From the NCBI GenBank assembly GCA_004123355.1, contig SCHM01000001.1:6068001-6132000 (forward strand): a DNA stretch of 64,000 bases, given 5' to 3'. The position numbers and the translations under genes were made by a program. Under the pieces are notes generated by a model that saw nothing but the letters and a program-made list of their open reading frames with translations, had not been told where the DNA came from and did not search any database. Below are positions 36,603 through 49,051 of the stretch, in pieces (the stretch's first letter is position 1; every line of letters begins with the position of its first letter). Source of the stretch: Amphirosellinia nigrospora. Lineage: Eukaryota; Ascomycota; Sordariomycetes; Xylariales; Xylariaceae.

Positions 36603-39600
36603 CAGGGCAGAATTTCATGCGAGGGTGAATCTGGAATTTCGACATATAAAAGACTCTACAAAGTCTTTTATAAATGATTGCTAGTAGGCAGCAAGGCGCA
36701 ACACACAGTTAGAGCAATGGTTGTACCAGATAAGAAGGATAAGGCGATTCTCGGTAGCGGGAACGGCGAAGGATGATGTGCGGTGGCCAATAGTATGCCG
36801 AGGAGCAGTTCCGTGGTGGCTGGCCGTGCAAGTGTTTGTGTGCAGACGATTGAATGCGTGGATGATCCGTATCAGTCTCCAGACGTACAGCTATTGTTTG
36901 ACTGAATGCAAACAAAAAGACTACTTGCTAGTAGCCTTTTGAATGAGCAATGATGAAGAAAAGGCTACTAGGAGTGGCCAAACTTATTTGCATATGCAGT
37001 GCAGATGGCTAGCGGGTTGACTATGAATCAGAGAGTTATGAGAGTTATGAGAGAAAAGTAGGTAAGTGAGGTAGGTAGGTGGTGTTTTGGATTCGGTGGC
37101 TTTTGATTTTGAATTGGGTCTGAGCGTCAGCTGTTGAAGAACAAGTGGAGGTTGACGGTTAATGATGGGCAGATGGGATGGCACGGAACCTGATCAAAGA
37201 AAGGCCAGGTGCAGGTGCAGGGTGTGCGGTTGGGGGAGAATATATGGGAAACTGTAATTGGGATCAATAAGAACGTATACGACTCTGGTTCAGTACAGTA
37301 CAGTATGTACCAGTGCCAGGACCGCCCAGGCAAACGAAGACTGGTCCCTGCCCTGCAACTTTGGGACGGCGGACGGCGGGAACTGGAAATAACCTTGGAA
37401 CAGGTATGCGTAAAGAGGAAGGGACAGAAAGAGACTTTTGGCGATTGTTCGCCCCTCCTGAGAAGCAGTAGCTCGACTAATGCGCGCACGGGACCAGCAA
37501 GCCACAGACAACAATAAACCTTGAACTTGGGCAGGTAGTATATGTACAAGGGAACTATGAGTCCATGGGGTTCGCCAACTGCAATTGTGCTACAATAAAA
37601 TTCGATATCGCAGAATGGGGATTTGGGGTTTGAGGTTCAATATGCTTAAAATCTCAAAGTTGCTGGCTGCATGCCAGTGCTTCAAGGTTGTTGTATATGG
37701 GCTTGTATAACGTGTATGGTTAAGAGGGAGGTAAGCAGGCGGCAGGGGAGGCCGGGTGGATGGACCGTGATAGCTCCGAATGGACGAGGCAGGTATAGTA
37801 ATTACCTACCTCAGCTACCCAACCCGGGAGATGTAGGTAAATAAGGGTGGCAGGTGACAGTGATGTTGACGGTAAGATATGCAAGGAACATGTAGGTACC
37901 ACGCAAGTGCCTGGGTACTATAAGGTCGTAGGTATGATGTACCAACGCTGTGTGCGCAGAAAAGACGATGTGCTACACCAATATCTGAGCTGTGGATTCC
38001 GAATGAGTAGAAGATGGATGCAGAGGGTGCGGGTGACGATGAACTGGTGAGAGAGAAAGTTGGGTCTGGCAAGTCAGGTTAGGCAGAGGCAGAGACGGCG
38101 GCCCGTCCTGTCTGTCAGCAGATGACCGTGTTGGTACTTACCTAAGTATCTGCTATTACATATCGGCATAGTCTTGGCGTGCCAGGGCGGGAGTATACCT
38201 ACACTATGTAGTTGCTCACCCACCTCTACTAATTCTGCCCATTTGAAAGACAGTCTGATATGACAAGGAGAGAGGGGAGCAGGCTCTTACCTGGGTATAT
38301 ACTGTAGTGTACGGCCCGTTGGTACATCTTATCAGACACACCAGGTATAAAAGTTGGAAGTCCGATTCAAACCCAGTCTAATCACCTCATAGCACTGCTT
38401 GCCGAGTAAGTATCTATATTTAGTCTCCTTATCATTACCAAGTAACTACATGCCTTACCGCCTTGTGATGCGATTTTAACTACAGAGAAATGCAAGCTTA
38501 ATACGCCATATGTATTAGGAACCATTGTGATCAGGTGAAGAAGCCACGGAGGTCGAACTAAAGGAGGGAATATGATTAAACTACCACTTACCTAACCTAG
38601 GTAGTTTAGCTTGCCCCAAAAAGCAAATTTTGTTACTCCATGAAATTTATTTGTGTGCCTTTTTTTCTCTATCTCCATTGTTTGTCGGTGAGAAATACGC
38701 ATTGACCGGCGACGACGCATACCTAGGTAGTTCCTACTTACTATACCCAAATATGTGCCTATGTAGGTAATCAATAAGCTATCAATAGACGCCTCGTACT
38801 GCTATAAGCCAAATACATAACGCCACTCTACTGAGCTGTGCAAATTCTAATTAATTAATTTGAGTGAGCTTGTTCTTTCAAAGCAAGAGAGAGAAGATCT
38901 GATAACATCTCTTCTGATATCTTGAACACCATTACCTATGGACCTACCCAGGTCCTCAAAAAGTGCGGGTCCAAAACACCAAATATAATTGGCCACATTA
39001 ATCGTGGCATTATTGAAGATATTGATAAGGGTTCAGTAGACCCGAGGTCAAAGTTGTAACAATTTGGTTGCTTGGTGTACTTCAAACGCTACCTTAGGAG
39101 ACGGTATCGAAGGAACTCCTATCAATAATTCACCAATTTATTTGAATATACACTAGAGATAATCAGAAATTCGGTTCTTAGACCTCGTTGCAGAATCAGT
39201 AGAGTACAGTTTCTCTCTAAGCCTAGGAGATTAGATACGCTAGATAATACAGGGGGGATTGTACCTCGACATTTATTCTTTTGATCGTCATTTTGAAATA
39301 TGGCCGTATCGCGGAACTCATAAGTATGATAAACCATATAATACCGACGTACAAGTAGAGCAACCTAAGTTGAAGCGATACATATAAACATCTCTACTTC
39401 TATAGCCTTCAAACAAAGTGAATGTTGTAAGGAAGATAAACATTGGTTATCATCAGGAGTCGAGTAAAAGCATAGATACCAGTTTGCATCATGTGACCGT
39501 CTAGCAACGCGCTCTTGGTACCAGTCTAGGTAGGGCAAGTATATGTACTCTAATAGTTATTTTCCGATCGGGGAGATTCTTAGGATGCGCTAATCAAGTG

Positions 39601-40264
39601 GGTTTATAGGTATCACAGAAATTCTCGGTGATAATTATCGCATATAGGCTACAGCATACGCGGAGGTCGCACGGCGTGGCCGGGGCACTCCATTGGCCTT
39701 CCAAGAGAGGGTTTGGCTGGGTTTCTGGTTTCGGATTGAAAAATGACCAGCAGCGGTGCGCTCGTTCCAGAGTCTCGAGATCATCTCTACGCCACCCCCC
39801 CGGAACCCTGCGCCGCTTCAGTAATCCGGCCGGCACGCTTAACTTCTTTGGTCATGCCACCCGAGATTCGCCAGTATCTAACAAACGCCTTAACCTAACG
39901 TCGGATCTTTTCTTGCTTCTAGAGGCACGCCGAGGCATAAACGGCGATAACTCCTTACATGGCTAAATGCCATACTGGTGAACCCGCAGTTCGTGGTTCC
40001 ACGATGCAGTGCCGAACGGTAGATATATATATGTCAGCCAGGGTAAGGTTTCCTGTATAGGTAGTATAAGAAGGGCCAGAATAAGCTCGACCGTCTTTCC
40101 AGCAAAGCACAGCGGCGACAGCAGAGGAAATAAAATAAAGTTTCGACGTTCTCCCGTATATTCTTATTTATTTACGTCATCAATTTAATGATAGAGTAAT
40201 AGCATCCCTTCTTGTCTGAACTTACAGCTTCATCACCCTTTGAAGACGCCTGCCATTCGTCGTG
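36603..40264. other. Long divergent intergenic region
   Basis: 3.66 kb between the divergent PHRF1-like (-) and oxidoreductase (+) genes. It is rich in TACCTA/CCTAGG-type words (for example about 38152, 38588-38606, 38720-38732) and short tandem repeats (GAGTTATGA at about 37030-37055, AGGTAGGT at about 37068-37080, CAGTA at about 37290). No protein-like content was found. The 140-codon minus frame at 37549-37127 reflects pyrimidine-rich sequence only. Confidence 0.5.
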
Positions 40265-41826
40265 ATGCCCTTCAAGAAACACGCTCGCCAGTACGACGTA
40301 GTGGTCTACGGTGCAACAGGTTTGCTACCCCAAGCTAGTCCCCCATTATAAGTTTATGGCAGACTAATTGATGTTAGGATACACTGGACTACTCACTGCC
40401 GAATTCATTGCCAGCAACTTCCCCACAAACACCAAATGGGCTGTAGCTGGTCGGTCTGCACAGAAGCTAGAAGACGTAGTAAAGACGTGCCAAAACCTGA
40501 GTCCTGATCGCAAACCTCCCCAGGTGGAAGTCTGTGGCCTCAATGATGCGGATCTAGAGGTACTAGCTAAGAAAAGCTTCGCACTCATCGCAACTGTTGG
40601 CCCTTATGCCCAGTATGGTGAGCATGCGTTTAAGGCATGCGCTGAGGCTGGCACCCACTACTTTGATTGCACCGGCGAGGCTGTTTGGCATGCAGCGATG
40701 ATTAAGAAGTATGAAAAGGCTGCCAAGGCCAGTGGCGCATGTAGTAAGTAATTTCTTGTGCCATCGTCGAGAGCACGAGGCCTTCCATTAAGCCATCTAT
40801 GATTCGGTAGCGAATTTCGCCGTTATTGGAACCTCAATGACACCCGTATTAGATACTAACCTCGGCTGTGTCAGTGTTTCCTCAATCTGCAGTAGAATCA
40901 GCACCCTCGGATCTGGTCACATTCCTGCTATCGTCTCTCATCAAGTCGGAACTGGCGGCGCCGGTTGGCGATGTCGTGGTCTCGCTACACGAGATCCGGT
41001 ATGTCTCACTCTAAGGACTTGCACGAAACTCGCCTTAACAATATTTAGGTCTGCACCTTCAGGGGGAACATTAGCTACGCTCATCAGCCTGTTTGAGACA
41101 TTCAGTTTCAAAGAAGTAGCAGCATCTCACAAACCATATGCTTTGTCACCCGTCCCGAACTCAAAGAGTGCGCCAAGGCATCGATACAGTCAAAGCTCAC
41201 AGGAGCTTACCATATACCTGATCTTGGCATCCAGGCAACAAGCCTAACGGCAGGGACGGACACTGCCGTGGTGCACCGCACATGGGGCCTATTCCAACAA
41301 GAGCCACCTTTGCGGGAATATGCTTATGGGCCCAACTTCACTTACCGGGAGTTCTTGAAAACAAGAAACGTAGTGACTGCCATGATCATGCACTACAGCT
41401 TAGTAATTGGCGGTGCGCTTCTGGCTTTCTGCCCCCGTTTCGGACTCTCTTGCGAAGATTCGTCTTCCAACCCGGCGAGGGCCCGAGCCGAGAAGATGCG
41501 GCCAAAGACTACCTTGAATTCCGAGGTGTTGCGACACCGGACGTACAACCCGCCTCGAGAAAGCGAGGTCTTTGCCGCGCCTGGTATCACGGAGGCATGT
41601 ATCAGCGTAAGTGAACCAAAAACTCCAACCAAGTACTTGTCAGTAGGTCTAAACTTATATGGGTACAGTCACGGCTGTATTCTTGTCACACGGAGTTCGG
41701 ACACTGCTCGAAGATGACACCGGACTGAGCGGAGGTATCTATACTCCCGCTTGCCTTGGTCAACGATACATAAACCGCCTGGACGAGGCTGGCTTCAAGA
41801 CAGAGACAAAGATCATCGAGGACTAG
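40265..41826 (+). CDS. Saccharopine-dehydrogenase-like (trans-acting enoyl reductase type) oxidoreductase
   Basis: NAD(P)-binding oxidoreductase of the SCCPDH/trans-acting enoyl reductase family; the substrate cannot be deduced. The N-terminal Rossmann motif reads VVVYGATGYTG across intron 1. WAVAGRSAQKLE, then ATVGPYAQYGEHAFKACAEA and THYFDCTGE are the family landmarks. Later segments are QSAVESAPSDLV, APSGGTLATLISLFE, LGIQATSLTAGTDTAVVHRT and FTYREFLKTRN, with C-terminal RYINRLDEAGFKTE. The hydrophobic stretch MIMHYSLVIGGALLAFCP may be a membrane anchor. Introns that fit in phase: 40320-40377 (GTTTGC), 40744-40874 (GTAAGT), 40999-41048 (GTATGT) and 41607-41668 (GTAAGT). The frame changes near 41140 and 41435. 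The ATG at 40265 is the only one that gives the complete dinucleotide-binding strand. It is in tandem with RMD1. Confidence 0.85.
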
Positions 41827-42575
41827 AAAACCCTATATTTTAGTGCGTGTATTGTCTGCATGACGCCTAGTAACTCCCTTAACATGTGAACTCTATCTGG
41901 GATACTTGTTACTGCGCCTTGGTAGTCTGGAAAGCCTCCTAGGACCCCCTGCCTAGCCACCTTGGGAACGACGTAATCTAGAGTCATGAGCTAGGAGACC
42001 CAACAGAATCGAAACTCTACCTAAAGAAATATGTAAATCAATGTAGACTAGCTCAAATCCAGAAAGTAGATGTGTGAAGAATCGTATATGTGTAGATATC
42101 CACTCATCTTACCTGGTTCAGCACTTTGAAAATAAGGCGTGGCTGGTGTTTCTAGCTGAGCCAACGCCACAGCTGATCAGCCGTTGTGGAGTGGCTGAGG
42201 TAGGGTGCTGCTTTGGGAAGAACTCAACGTCATTACTACCTGCCCAGTGGTAACCTATAGCAGGGTTGGTCCTTAATTGTCGATTAATTTAGTCCAAGGT
42301 AGCAGCTGCCACCACTTACTTACCTACATGTACTTAGGTAGGCATATTATTTTCCATGGCAATTGGTTTTAGTAGGCATTGAACAACAACTACAACCTGC
42401 CTCTAATTTGCGATCACGTTGAAACCAGAGATAATTACCTTCTACACCCCATTATCAGTCGCATTGGAGCATCGCTACGACTGAACGCGCCGCGAAACGG
42501 CGTGCCAGATAGTGGCGTCCCCGTCCCGCTTTGCTACCTAGGTATACATAGCTCTTCTCGCGGCCCTTCATCGCC
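41827..42575. other. Intergenic/5' region of RMD1
   Basis: 749 bases. Contains TACCTA/TAGGTA words, including CTACCTAGGTAT at about 42535-42546 just upstream of the RMD1 ATG. No gene-like content. Confidence 0.5.
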
Positions 42576-44385
42576 ATGGCTTCCTCCTCGGTAGGCTCTG
42601 GGAGTTTGACCTCAGAGCGGACGCCTCTTATCCGGCAAGACACCGGTCGCCCTCGGACAGCCCGCAGCGTCACATTCAATGCGAACCCCGTCTCAAGGAC
42701 CATCGATCCCGAACCGTCGTCTCTGAGCTCCTCACCAAGTTCTACGTCCGCCCTCAGCCATGCGCGAGCTACGGGTTCCTCACTCGCGGGAAGCTTTCCA
42801 AGTGGACCACCGCCGATGCTTTCAGCCCTCAATAATCGGTTGCGCCGCCGGAACAGCCATGGGTCTATGTTTACTGCGCTCCCCCACGATCTTGCCAAAG
42901 ATGGGCCCGCAGCGGAGCTCTAAAACTGCGCAAAAGCTGAAACTACTTCCAAACCCCGAGCTCGAAGAGGCGGATCAAGATGAGGAGAGTGGCAGAGATG
43001 TTTATTCACAATACACGCGTATCAAAGACCCTATGGCCAGGCGTGATGCCGCCAGGTTGGGCAAAGCTGATCGGAGAGACTCCCACGAGTGACGGCATAC
43101 TGTACGGCGAACAAGTACCAGATGGATAGCTTAATGCGATTTTTGAAAGGCCGGGGCAAGTCAAAGGGTGCGAATCCTAAATTGATCGACGAGTGCATCT
43201 ATACACCATATAACTACGCTGGGGGAGCCCCGCCGACGGGGAGAAGCGTTCAAAGTGCAAAGGGATCGACCTGTGTATACACACGAAAGGCGGCATTCTA
43301 CTGGCCAACTGGAGGCGGAAGAGCACTCTAACACATACCAGCGCGAGTCCCTAATAGACTTCGAGACCGAAGAACAATCGCAACACGGTCAAGACCCGGA
43401 ACATACTTATAACACTGGCCGTGACGCCAATAACAACTTGGCCTACCCCGACGAAAGTGCCTTGGATAATACATCCTCACATACGGCAGATGCCGACTTT
43501 GATACCCAAGTACATACGCCCGAGGTTTTCCTCTTTGATTACGGCGTCGTAGTGATATGGGGAATGTCGCTCGCGCACGAGCAACGCTTTCTGAAAGACA
43601 TTGTCAAGTTCGAGCTCGAGAAGCTAGATCCAGATGATGTCGAGACAGAGTGTTTCAACTTTTATTACACGCGCGATTACCAAGCCCGGATATACAATGA
43701 TTTCATCACACTACGGGATAAAAGGAACTACATGTCTAAACTGGCAATTTCACATGCGCTCGCGCAAAGCGTCAAGGTATGCCTACGTGCTCGGGATGCT
43801 TTCTTGTATAGATTCACTAACGAGAAACACAAAACATAGACCTCGCTCTTCGAGGAGTTGATAGCATCAACAATAGACTCATGCAAGGATATCCCAACGC
43901 AGATAGCCCTGGCAGGCAAAATATCATTGTCGCAGACACAAATCAACATGCAAATAGGCGAGCTCTTCATTTTACGCATCAACATCCACCTAAACGGCAG
44001 TGTATTAGATACACCAGAGTTATTTTGGGTCGAGCCGCACCTTGAGCCCGTCTACCAGGCCGTTCGCAGTTATTTGGAAATGGACCAGCGCGTTGGTCTA
44101 CTGACGGAGCGTCTCGACGTGATCGCTGACCTGCTCACTGTTCTCAAGAACCAGCTGAGTCACGGGCACGGAGAGATGCTTGAGTGGATTGGTAAGTGCT
44201 TTCTTTAACCCCCTTTTGATGCTGTTACTATACATATTATCACGAATGCGGGATTGGAAAATGAACATTCACTACGAGGGGGAATAACTGCTAACCAAGT
44301 ACAACTAGTCATCGTTCTCATTGCCGCCGAGATCCTCGTTGCTGCTATCAACATCATCGTGGATCTCTACGCAGGTGTTGATTAG
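42576..44385 (+). CDS. RMD1: Rmd1/Rmd8-family protein (DUF155)
   Basis: Member of the DUF155 family (yeast Rmd1/Rmd8, S. pombe Sif2/Sif3, mitochondrial RMND1). Family-typical parts: a disordered Ser/Pro-rich N-terminus beginning MASSSVGSGSLTSERTPLIR; VTAYCTANKYQMDSLMRFLK; the hallmark EVFLFDYGVVVIWGMSLAHE; ECFNFYYTRDYQARIYNDFI; KLAISHALAQSVK; GKISLSQTQINMQIGELFIL; and ELFWVEPHLEPVYQAVRSYL. A C-terminal hydrophobic helix (VIVLIAAEILVAAINIIVDL) probably spans a membrane. Introns 43777-43839 (GTATGC) and 44192-44308 (GTAAGT) join in phase. Frame changes occur near 42925, 43090 (one G missing from GAGGTG) and 43225. The stop is TAG at 44383-44385. Loss of Rmd1 blocks sporulation in yeast; the molecular role is not established. 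It converges with the NHP10-like gene. Confidence 0.9.
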
Positions 44386-45060
44386 GACGTCAACATCGAG
44401 TCGTCTGTATCGCATTCTTATCTTGCCTCTGAATTTCTGCTTTTGCGCATTAAACGTCTCATCACGGCCATGGCTGTGTGTCGGTTGGTCATACGGTGCT
44501 ATGGCGCATCATCATATGGGTGGTAATTGCTTGTTTGTGTTTACTTTTTATCATGTATTGGTCGAGTGCATGCCTATCTACTTTAGTAGCCAGCACCTGT
44601 TTTTGTGTAATATGAGGTAGACAGGCAGCGGAAGCTTCACAGCATCACTCAAAGGGGAACAATAAGACAGTGAGTGCGCATTACGTTTAATATATTTCAT
44701 GCCAGCGTACTCCCGAGATACCCGACGTCTACGACGACTGAGCTATTCTCGTTTACGCTGTCTTGCGATGATAGTAATACAAATCTTCCATCCTTCTGCT
44801 GTCGGATACCCGACGAAAAGACAGTCGATTAGTTGGTCCTGATGTTCCTCCTAAACGCCTTTTAACCATGACATGGGTAGTGTGATTATAAGAAAGTAAA
44901 TCGGGCGCCGTTTTCTCTAGCAGATTCAGCTATCGTCTTGAACACTGGAATCATTCATCGTATTTCCAGAAGCACTCTTTTCCATCATCTCGCATATTGC
45001 GTAGAGCACCACTCGCACTATCGAAAAGTATAAAGAAGTGGCAACAAGCCTGGGTTTCGA
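44386..45060. other. Convergent 3' intergenic region (RMD1/NHP10-like)
   Basis: 675 bases between convergent stop codons; no protein-like content. Confidence 0.55.
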
Positions 45061-46087
45061 CTAGTCTGCACCGTCATTCTCATCCACCTCGGTCTCGGGG
45101 TCCGTGTCTTGGTCAGCACCATGCTCGGGATCCGCCTCGCCCATCTCGACGTCTTGATCGTCGTCGGCGTCCTCATCGTCTTGGATCTCATCAAATCGGT
45201 TTCGGCCACCGCGGCTAGTTCGGTTGTCGCGGGCGCGTGACCGCTCTCGTGCGGCAGCGTCCTTGACGTTCTGCTTGAAGCTCTCTCGCGCCTCTTTCCA
45301 CTGGGTCAGCTCTCGCTCGTACCGTGCCTGGAATTCCTCTTTATCCTTCTCGGGGAGGTCCTTCCAGCCCCGCGCCAGCTCCTCCTCGAGCCGAAACTCG
45401 CCAGCCGTGATGGCATCCTTGTGCTGTGCCTGGAGCTGGGGTCGAGTATCGTTACAGTAGATCTCGAACGCGTTGCTCGGCCGCTTGGGGGGTTTGGCCG
45501 TCCCGTTGGTAGCTCGGCCTTGTTCCTTTTGTGATTCTAAGTGCGAGTGTGAGAAACCATCTGAGCTGGGCGACAGGGTTGTGAGGTGTTTGCTGTTGCT
45601 CAACGTTGCACCCAATGTGTTTCCGCCATCGTTGCTGGGTAAGAGAGATGGCTTACGATGACCCCGTTTCGTCCGAAGCGGTTTGTCCTGGGGCTAGATA
45701 ACTTGTTAGTCTGCAACACATTTAACTCTCTTGGAGGTCTGTGTTCTAGTGCCACGTACAGTCGGCGGGGGCTTGGGCTGCCTTCCGAATCCTCAACGTT
45801 GGTGCTGGTACGCTTCGAGATTTGGTCCAAGATAAGAGCTCGTTCGAGGCGCAACTTCTGGATTTGACGCTTGAGTCTGGAGAGTCGTAGCCGGTACGCA
45901 TCGTTCTCGTCTTCGATTTCCTTGGATCGTTCTTTTAGCTGTATACATTTCCGTCGGTAGGCTTCCTCGACCGTCGGAGGTAGTGAAGGAGGGTGTGCTA
46001 CAAGATGGAATAGATTGTTAGCCTCAGTATCAGAGCTGGGAGGGCAAGATTACTGCGGTAGATGATGCTACTAGTTTCGGTGAACAT
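45061..46087 (-). CDS. HMG-box protein, NHP10-like (INO80 complex type)
   Basis: Single HMG-box nuclear protein. The box is PPKRPSNAFEIYCNDTRPQL, then LEEELARGWKDLPEKDKEEF and QARYERELTQWKEARESF, about residues 140-220. Before it there is a predicted coiled coil (CIQLKERSKEIEDENDAYRL, then LKRQIQKLRLERALIL), the usual N-terminus of fungal Nhp10 homologues in the INO80 remodeller. The C-terminus is strongly acidic (DDEDADDDQDVEMGE and more). I propose a mini exon 46054-46087 (MFTETSSIIYR) and an intron 45998-46053 (GTAATC, GCTAAC branch), because the phase then fits the coiled-coil exon. A second intron is 45694-45759 (GTACGT...CTAG); a one-base frame change lies next to it. It is divergent from CCT8, 1.2 kb away. 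HMG box certain; Nhp10 identity likely. Confidence 0.75.
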
Positions 46088-47306
46088 AAGTCCACTTAAC
46101 AGGATCACTACCAAGTTCGAACTGTCAAGCTTCCTCTCATAGTTGCCGTCATTTCTATTCCGCAAGCCTTATCAACAATGGTACCACCGTCACAGTTGTT
46201 TGCAATCCGCGGCGGTTGACGCGCATCAGACCTAGGACAAATAGTCCTTATTGACGCGCCCGACTCAGTGCTACAGATTGAGAATGCGGATGTCCTTGGT
46301 AGAAGTCGCGTAACCATGCGAACTTGGGAATGCATGTGTACAATTACAACTCTGCGCTGAACCTCGGGTATTAAGGATTGTCCCCGAAAGCGCGCTGATG
46401 GCCAGCGCTCATGGCGCGTATGGCGCTGCGCCAAGGCTTCTATCACGACGATATATAGCGGACGGGTGCAGCAGTGGTGTATCGAGGAGATGCGACAGTT
46501 CGGCCAGTCTGCAGATTTGATGTATTCAACTTACAATTTTGCGGCGCCATTTCGGGTTATGCAAGCGCTCACGCCTCAAGAGCAGGCGTGTAGATTAGAC
46601 AGAGGGATAGTCTATCAATCCGATGTGATATTAGGATGTATTGGCGATGGTTATATTCGCCAGTGTTGAAGAAACCCGTGTTGGTGACGACAACAACAAC
46701 GACGACGACAATGATGATGATAGCAGTGGTGGTGTTGGTGCTGGAGGTCAAGATGGCAACAAAGAAGAGGGTGCCAGAAAGGAGACACGCATCGGGGGTT
46801 TAGTCAAGGAGGGAAGAGATAAGATTCGTGAAGACAAGGCTGGATTTTATTGAGTGCTAGTCTACCTAGGTACGGTGGGTGTAGTCGAAGCTTCGCAACA
46901 ACCCGTGTCGGATTGAAGATTCCACGGCAACGCTTGGATCAGTTAGGGTGCTACAGCACAGCAAGCATGCTTGCCTTTGCTCGCTTCATTTACTGACTGA
47001 CGATAAACAGCGTTGTAGGTTAGTTATCTCATATCGATTACGCCCTCATCATACCCAAGGTCCCTTAGCGCAAGCTTAGGTAGCGCGCTACCTGCACTGC
47101 ACAGGCTCTGACGTGGAAGCTCAGGTACAACAACCCCACTGAATTTTTCCAGCACAAGATTCCATATCACCACTGCCCACCTCCATAACCTAGTACTGAC
47201 CTGTCAAGATAGGCAGCCAGAAACACAACACCACACCACAAGCTCAAGCTCGAGATCCAAGACTACAAGCGAGCAGGTCAGCCCCAGGGGGAGGATTTCC
47301 GTCGAC
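46088..47306. other. Divergent promoter region (NHP10-like/CCT8)
   Basis: 1.2 kb. Contains a CAA/CGA/GAT repeat tract at 46687-46722 and CTACCTAGGTACG at about 46862. The frame at 46641-46853 is repeat-derived acidic sequence and I do not consider it a gene. Confidence 0.5.
46687..46722. repeat. CAA/CGA/GAT compound trinucleotide repeat
   Basis: Successive (ACA)n, (CGA)n and (TGA)n units in a divergent intergenic region. Confidence 0.75.
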
Positions 47307-49051
47307 ATGTCTCTCAATATACCAATGCCCCAATGCCGGGCTCTTCAAACAAGGGTACAATAAGTATGTTTACAACCCCACCATCTAGAACCGCATCGAG
47401 GCAGACAGATACCTAACCACCGTCTAGCTACGACTCGGAAGATGGCGCCGTCTTACGGAATATCGATGCTTGCCGAGCTATCTCCTCCACCGTCCAGACC
47501 TCCCTGGGCCCCTATGGCCGGAACAAGATCGTCATCAACCACCTACAGAAGATGATCCTGACCTCCGACGCGCCACTATTCTAAGAGAGCTCGATGTCGT
47601 TCACCCCGCCGCTAAACTGCTGGTCATGGCGAGTCAACAGCAAGAGGCAGAGATGGGCGATGCCACCAACTTGGTCATTGTCCTTGCTGGCGAGCTCCTT
47701 AAGAAAGCAGAGGACCTGCTACGCATGGGCCTGAACACCGCCGATATCGTCACCGGCTACGAACGCGCCCAAGCCTTTGCGCTAGAAGCCTTAGAGGATA
47801 TGGCCGTAGACAAAGTTGAAGATATCCGGAACCATGAAGAATTGAGCAAGGCTATCCGGACAGTCGTGGCAAGCAAGCAAAATGGAAACGAGGAAGCCCT
47901 CGCTAACCTCGTTGCCGGAGGCTGTTTTATCTGTCATGCCCAAAAACCCTGTCAATTTCAACGTCGACAATGTTCGAGTCGTCAAAATCATGGCGGAAGT
48001 CTAGAGCAGAGCCGAGTGGTAAAGGGCATGGTTTTCCCCAAGGAACCTGATGGATCCATCAAGAAGGCAAAGAAGGCTAAAGTCGGTGTCTTCTCTTGCC
48101 CTATCGACACTAGTCAGACTGAGACGAAAGGAACCGTCTTGTTGCACAATGCTAAAGAGATGATGGAATTTTCCAAAGGCGAGAGAAGAGCAACTTGAGA
48201 CGGCTATCAAGGAACTACACGACTCGGGCATAAGAGTAGTCATTGCCGGCTCAACAGTAGGAGAGCTCGCATTGCACTACCTCAACCGTTACGAAATTCT
48301 TGTTATCAAGATTCTTAGTAAATTTGAGCTGCGGAGGGTCTGCCGCGTAGTGGGCGCCACCCTCTAGCAGACTGGGGGCACCTATGCCAGACGAGATGGG
48401 ATCAGTCGACATCGTCGAGACACTGGAGATTGGTGTGATCGTGTTACCGTTTTCAGACAGAAGACGAAGCGACGAGGACAGCTACCCTGGTCCTGAGAGG
48501 CGCCACTCAAAACTTCCTCGACGATGTAGAAGGGCAGTTGACGACGGTGTGAACGTCGTTAAGGCCATAACCCGATTCGCGCCTGGTGCTGGTGCTGGTG
48601 CAACAGAACTGCAATTAGTTGGACGCATACAAGCGTTTGGCGACAAAAACTTCTGGCCTGCCACAATACTCCATTCGAAATACGGAGAAGCATTTGAAGT
48701 TATTCCGCGAACAATAGCAGAGAGTGCAGGTCTTGATGCTACGGAAGTACTAAGCAAACTATACACAGCACATCATAAGAAGGACGACTGGACAACTGGT
48801 GTTGATATCGAAGTGAGTATGATTTTTCGCCCGTTTATGACTTTTTAACTAATCTCTATTAGAATGACGACGGCACAGGCACATTGATGCTAAGAAGAAT
48901 GGTATATTAGATTTATGATCAGCAAGTCGTGGGCAATCAAGCTAGCCACTGAGGCAGCTCGGACTGTACTCTCGGTTGATCAGATTATAGTCGCAAGACA
49001 AGCAGGCGGCCCCAAGCCCCAGGGCCCAACCCCAACTGGGATGAGGATTAA
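47307..49051 (+). CDS. CCT8: T-complex protein 1 subunit theta (CCT8)
   Basis: Theta subunit of the cytosolic chaperonin CCT/TRiC, which folds actin and tubulin. The ATG at 47307 starts MSLNIP. Exon 2 begins YDSEDGAVLRNIDACRAISS and contains QTSLGPYGRNKIVINHLQKM (nucleotide-binding region), AAKLLVMASQQQEAEMGDAT (GDAT where many chaperonins have GDGT), LAGELLKKAEDLLRMGL, GGSLEQSRVVKGMVF, EDGVNVVKAI-like residues in VDDGVNVVKAITR, and AFEVIPRTIAESAGLDATEV. The C-terminus is VDQIIVARQAGGPKPQGPNP before TAA at 49049-49051. Introns 47364-47427 (GTATGT) and 48813-48862 (GTGAGT) fit. This is the most frame-broken gene: changes near 47322, 47331, 47573, 47927, 47997, 48185, 48335-48660 (several) and 48885. 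AATAAATAAA lies about 70 bases past the stop. Confidence 0.92.
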
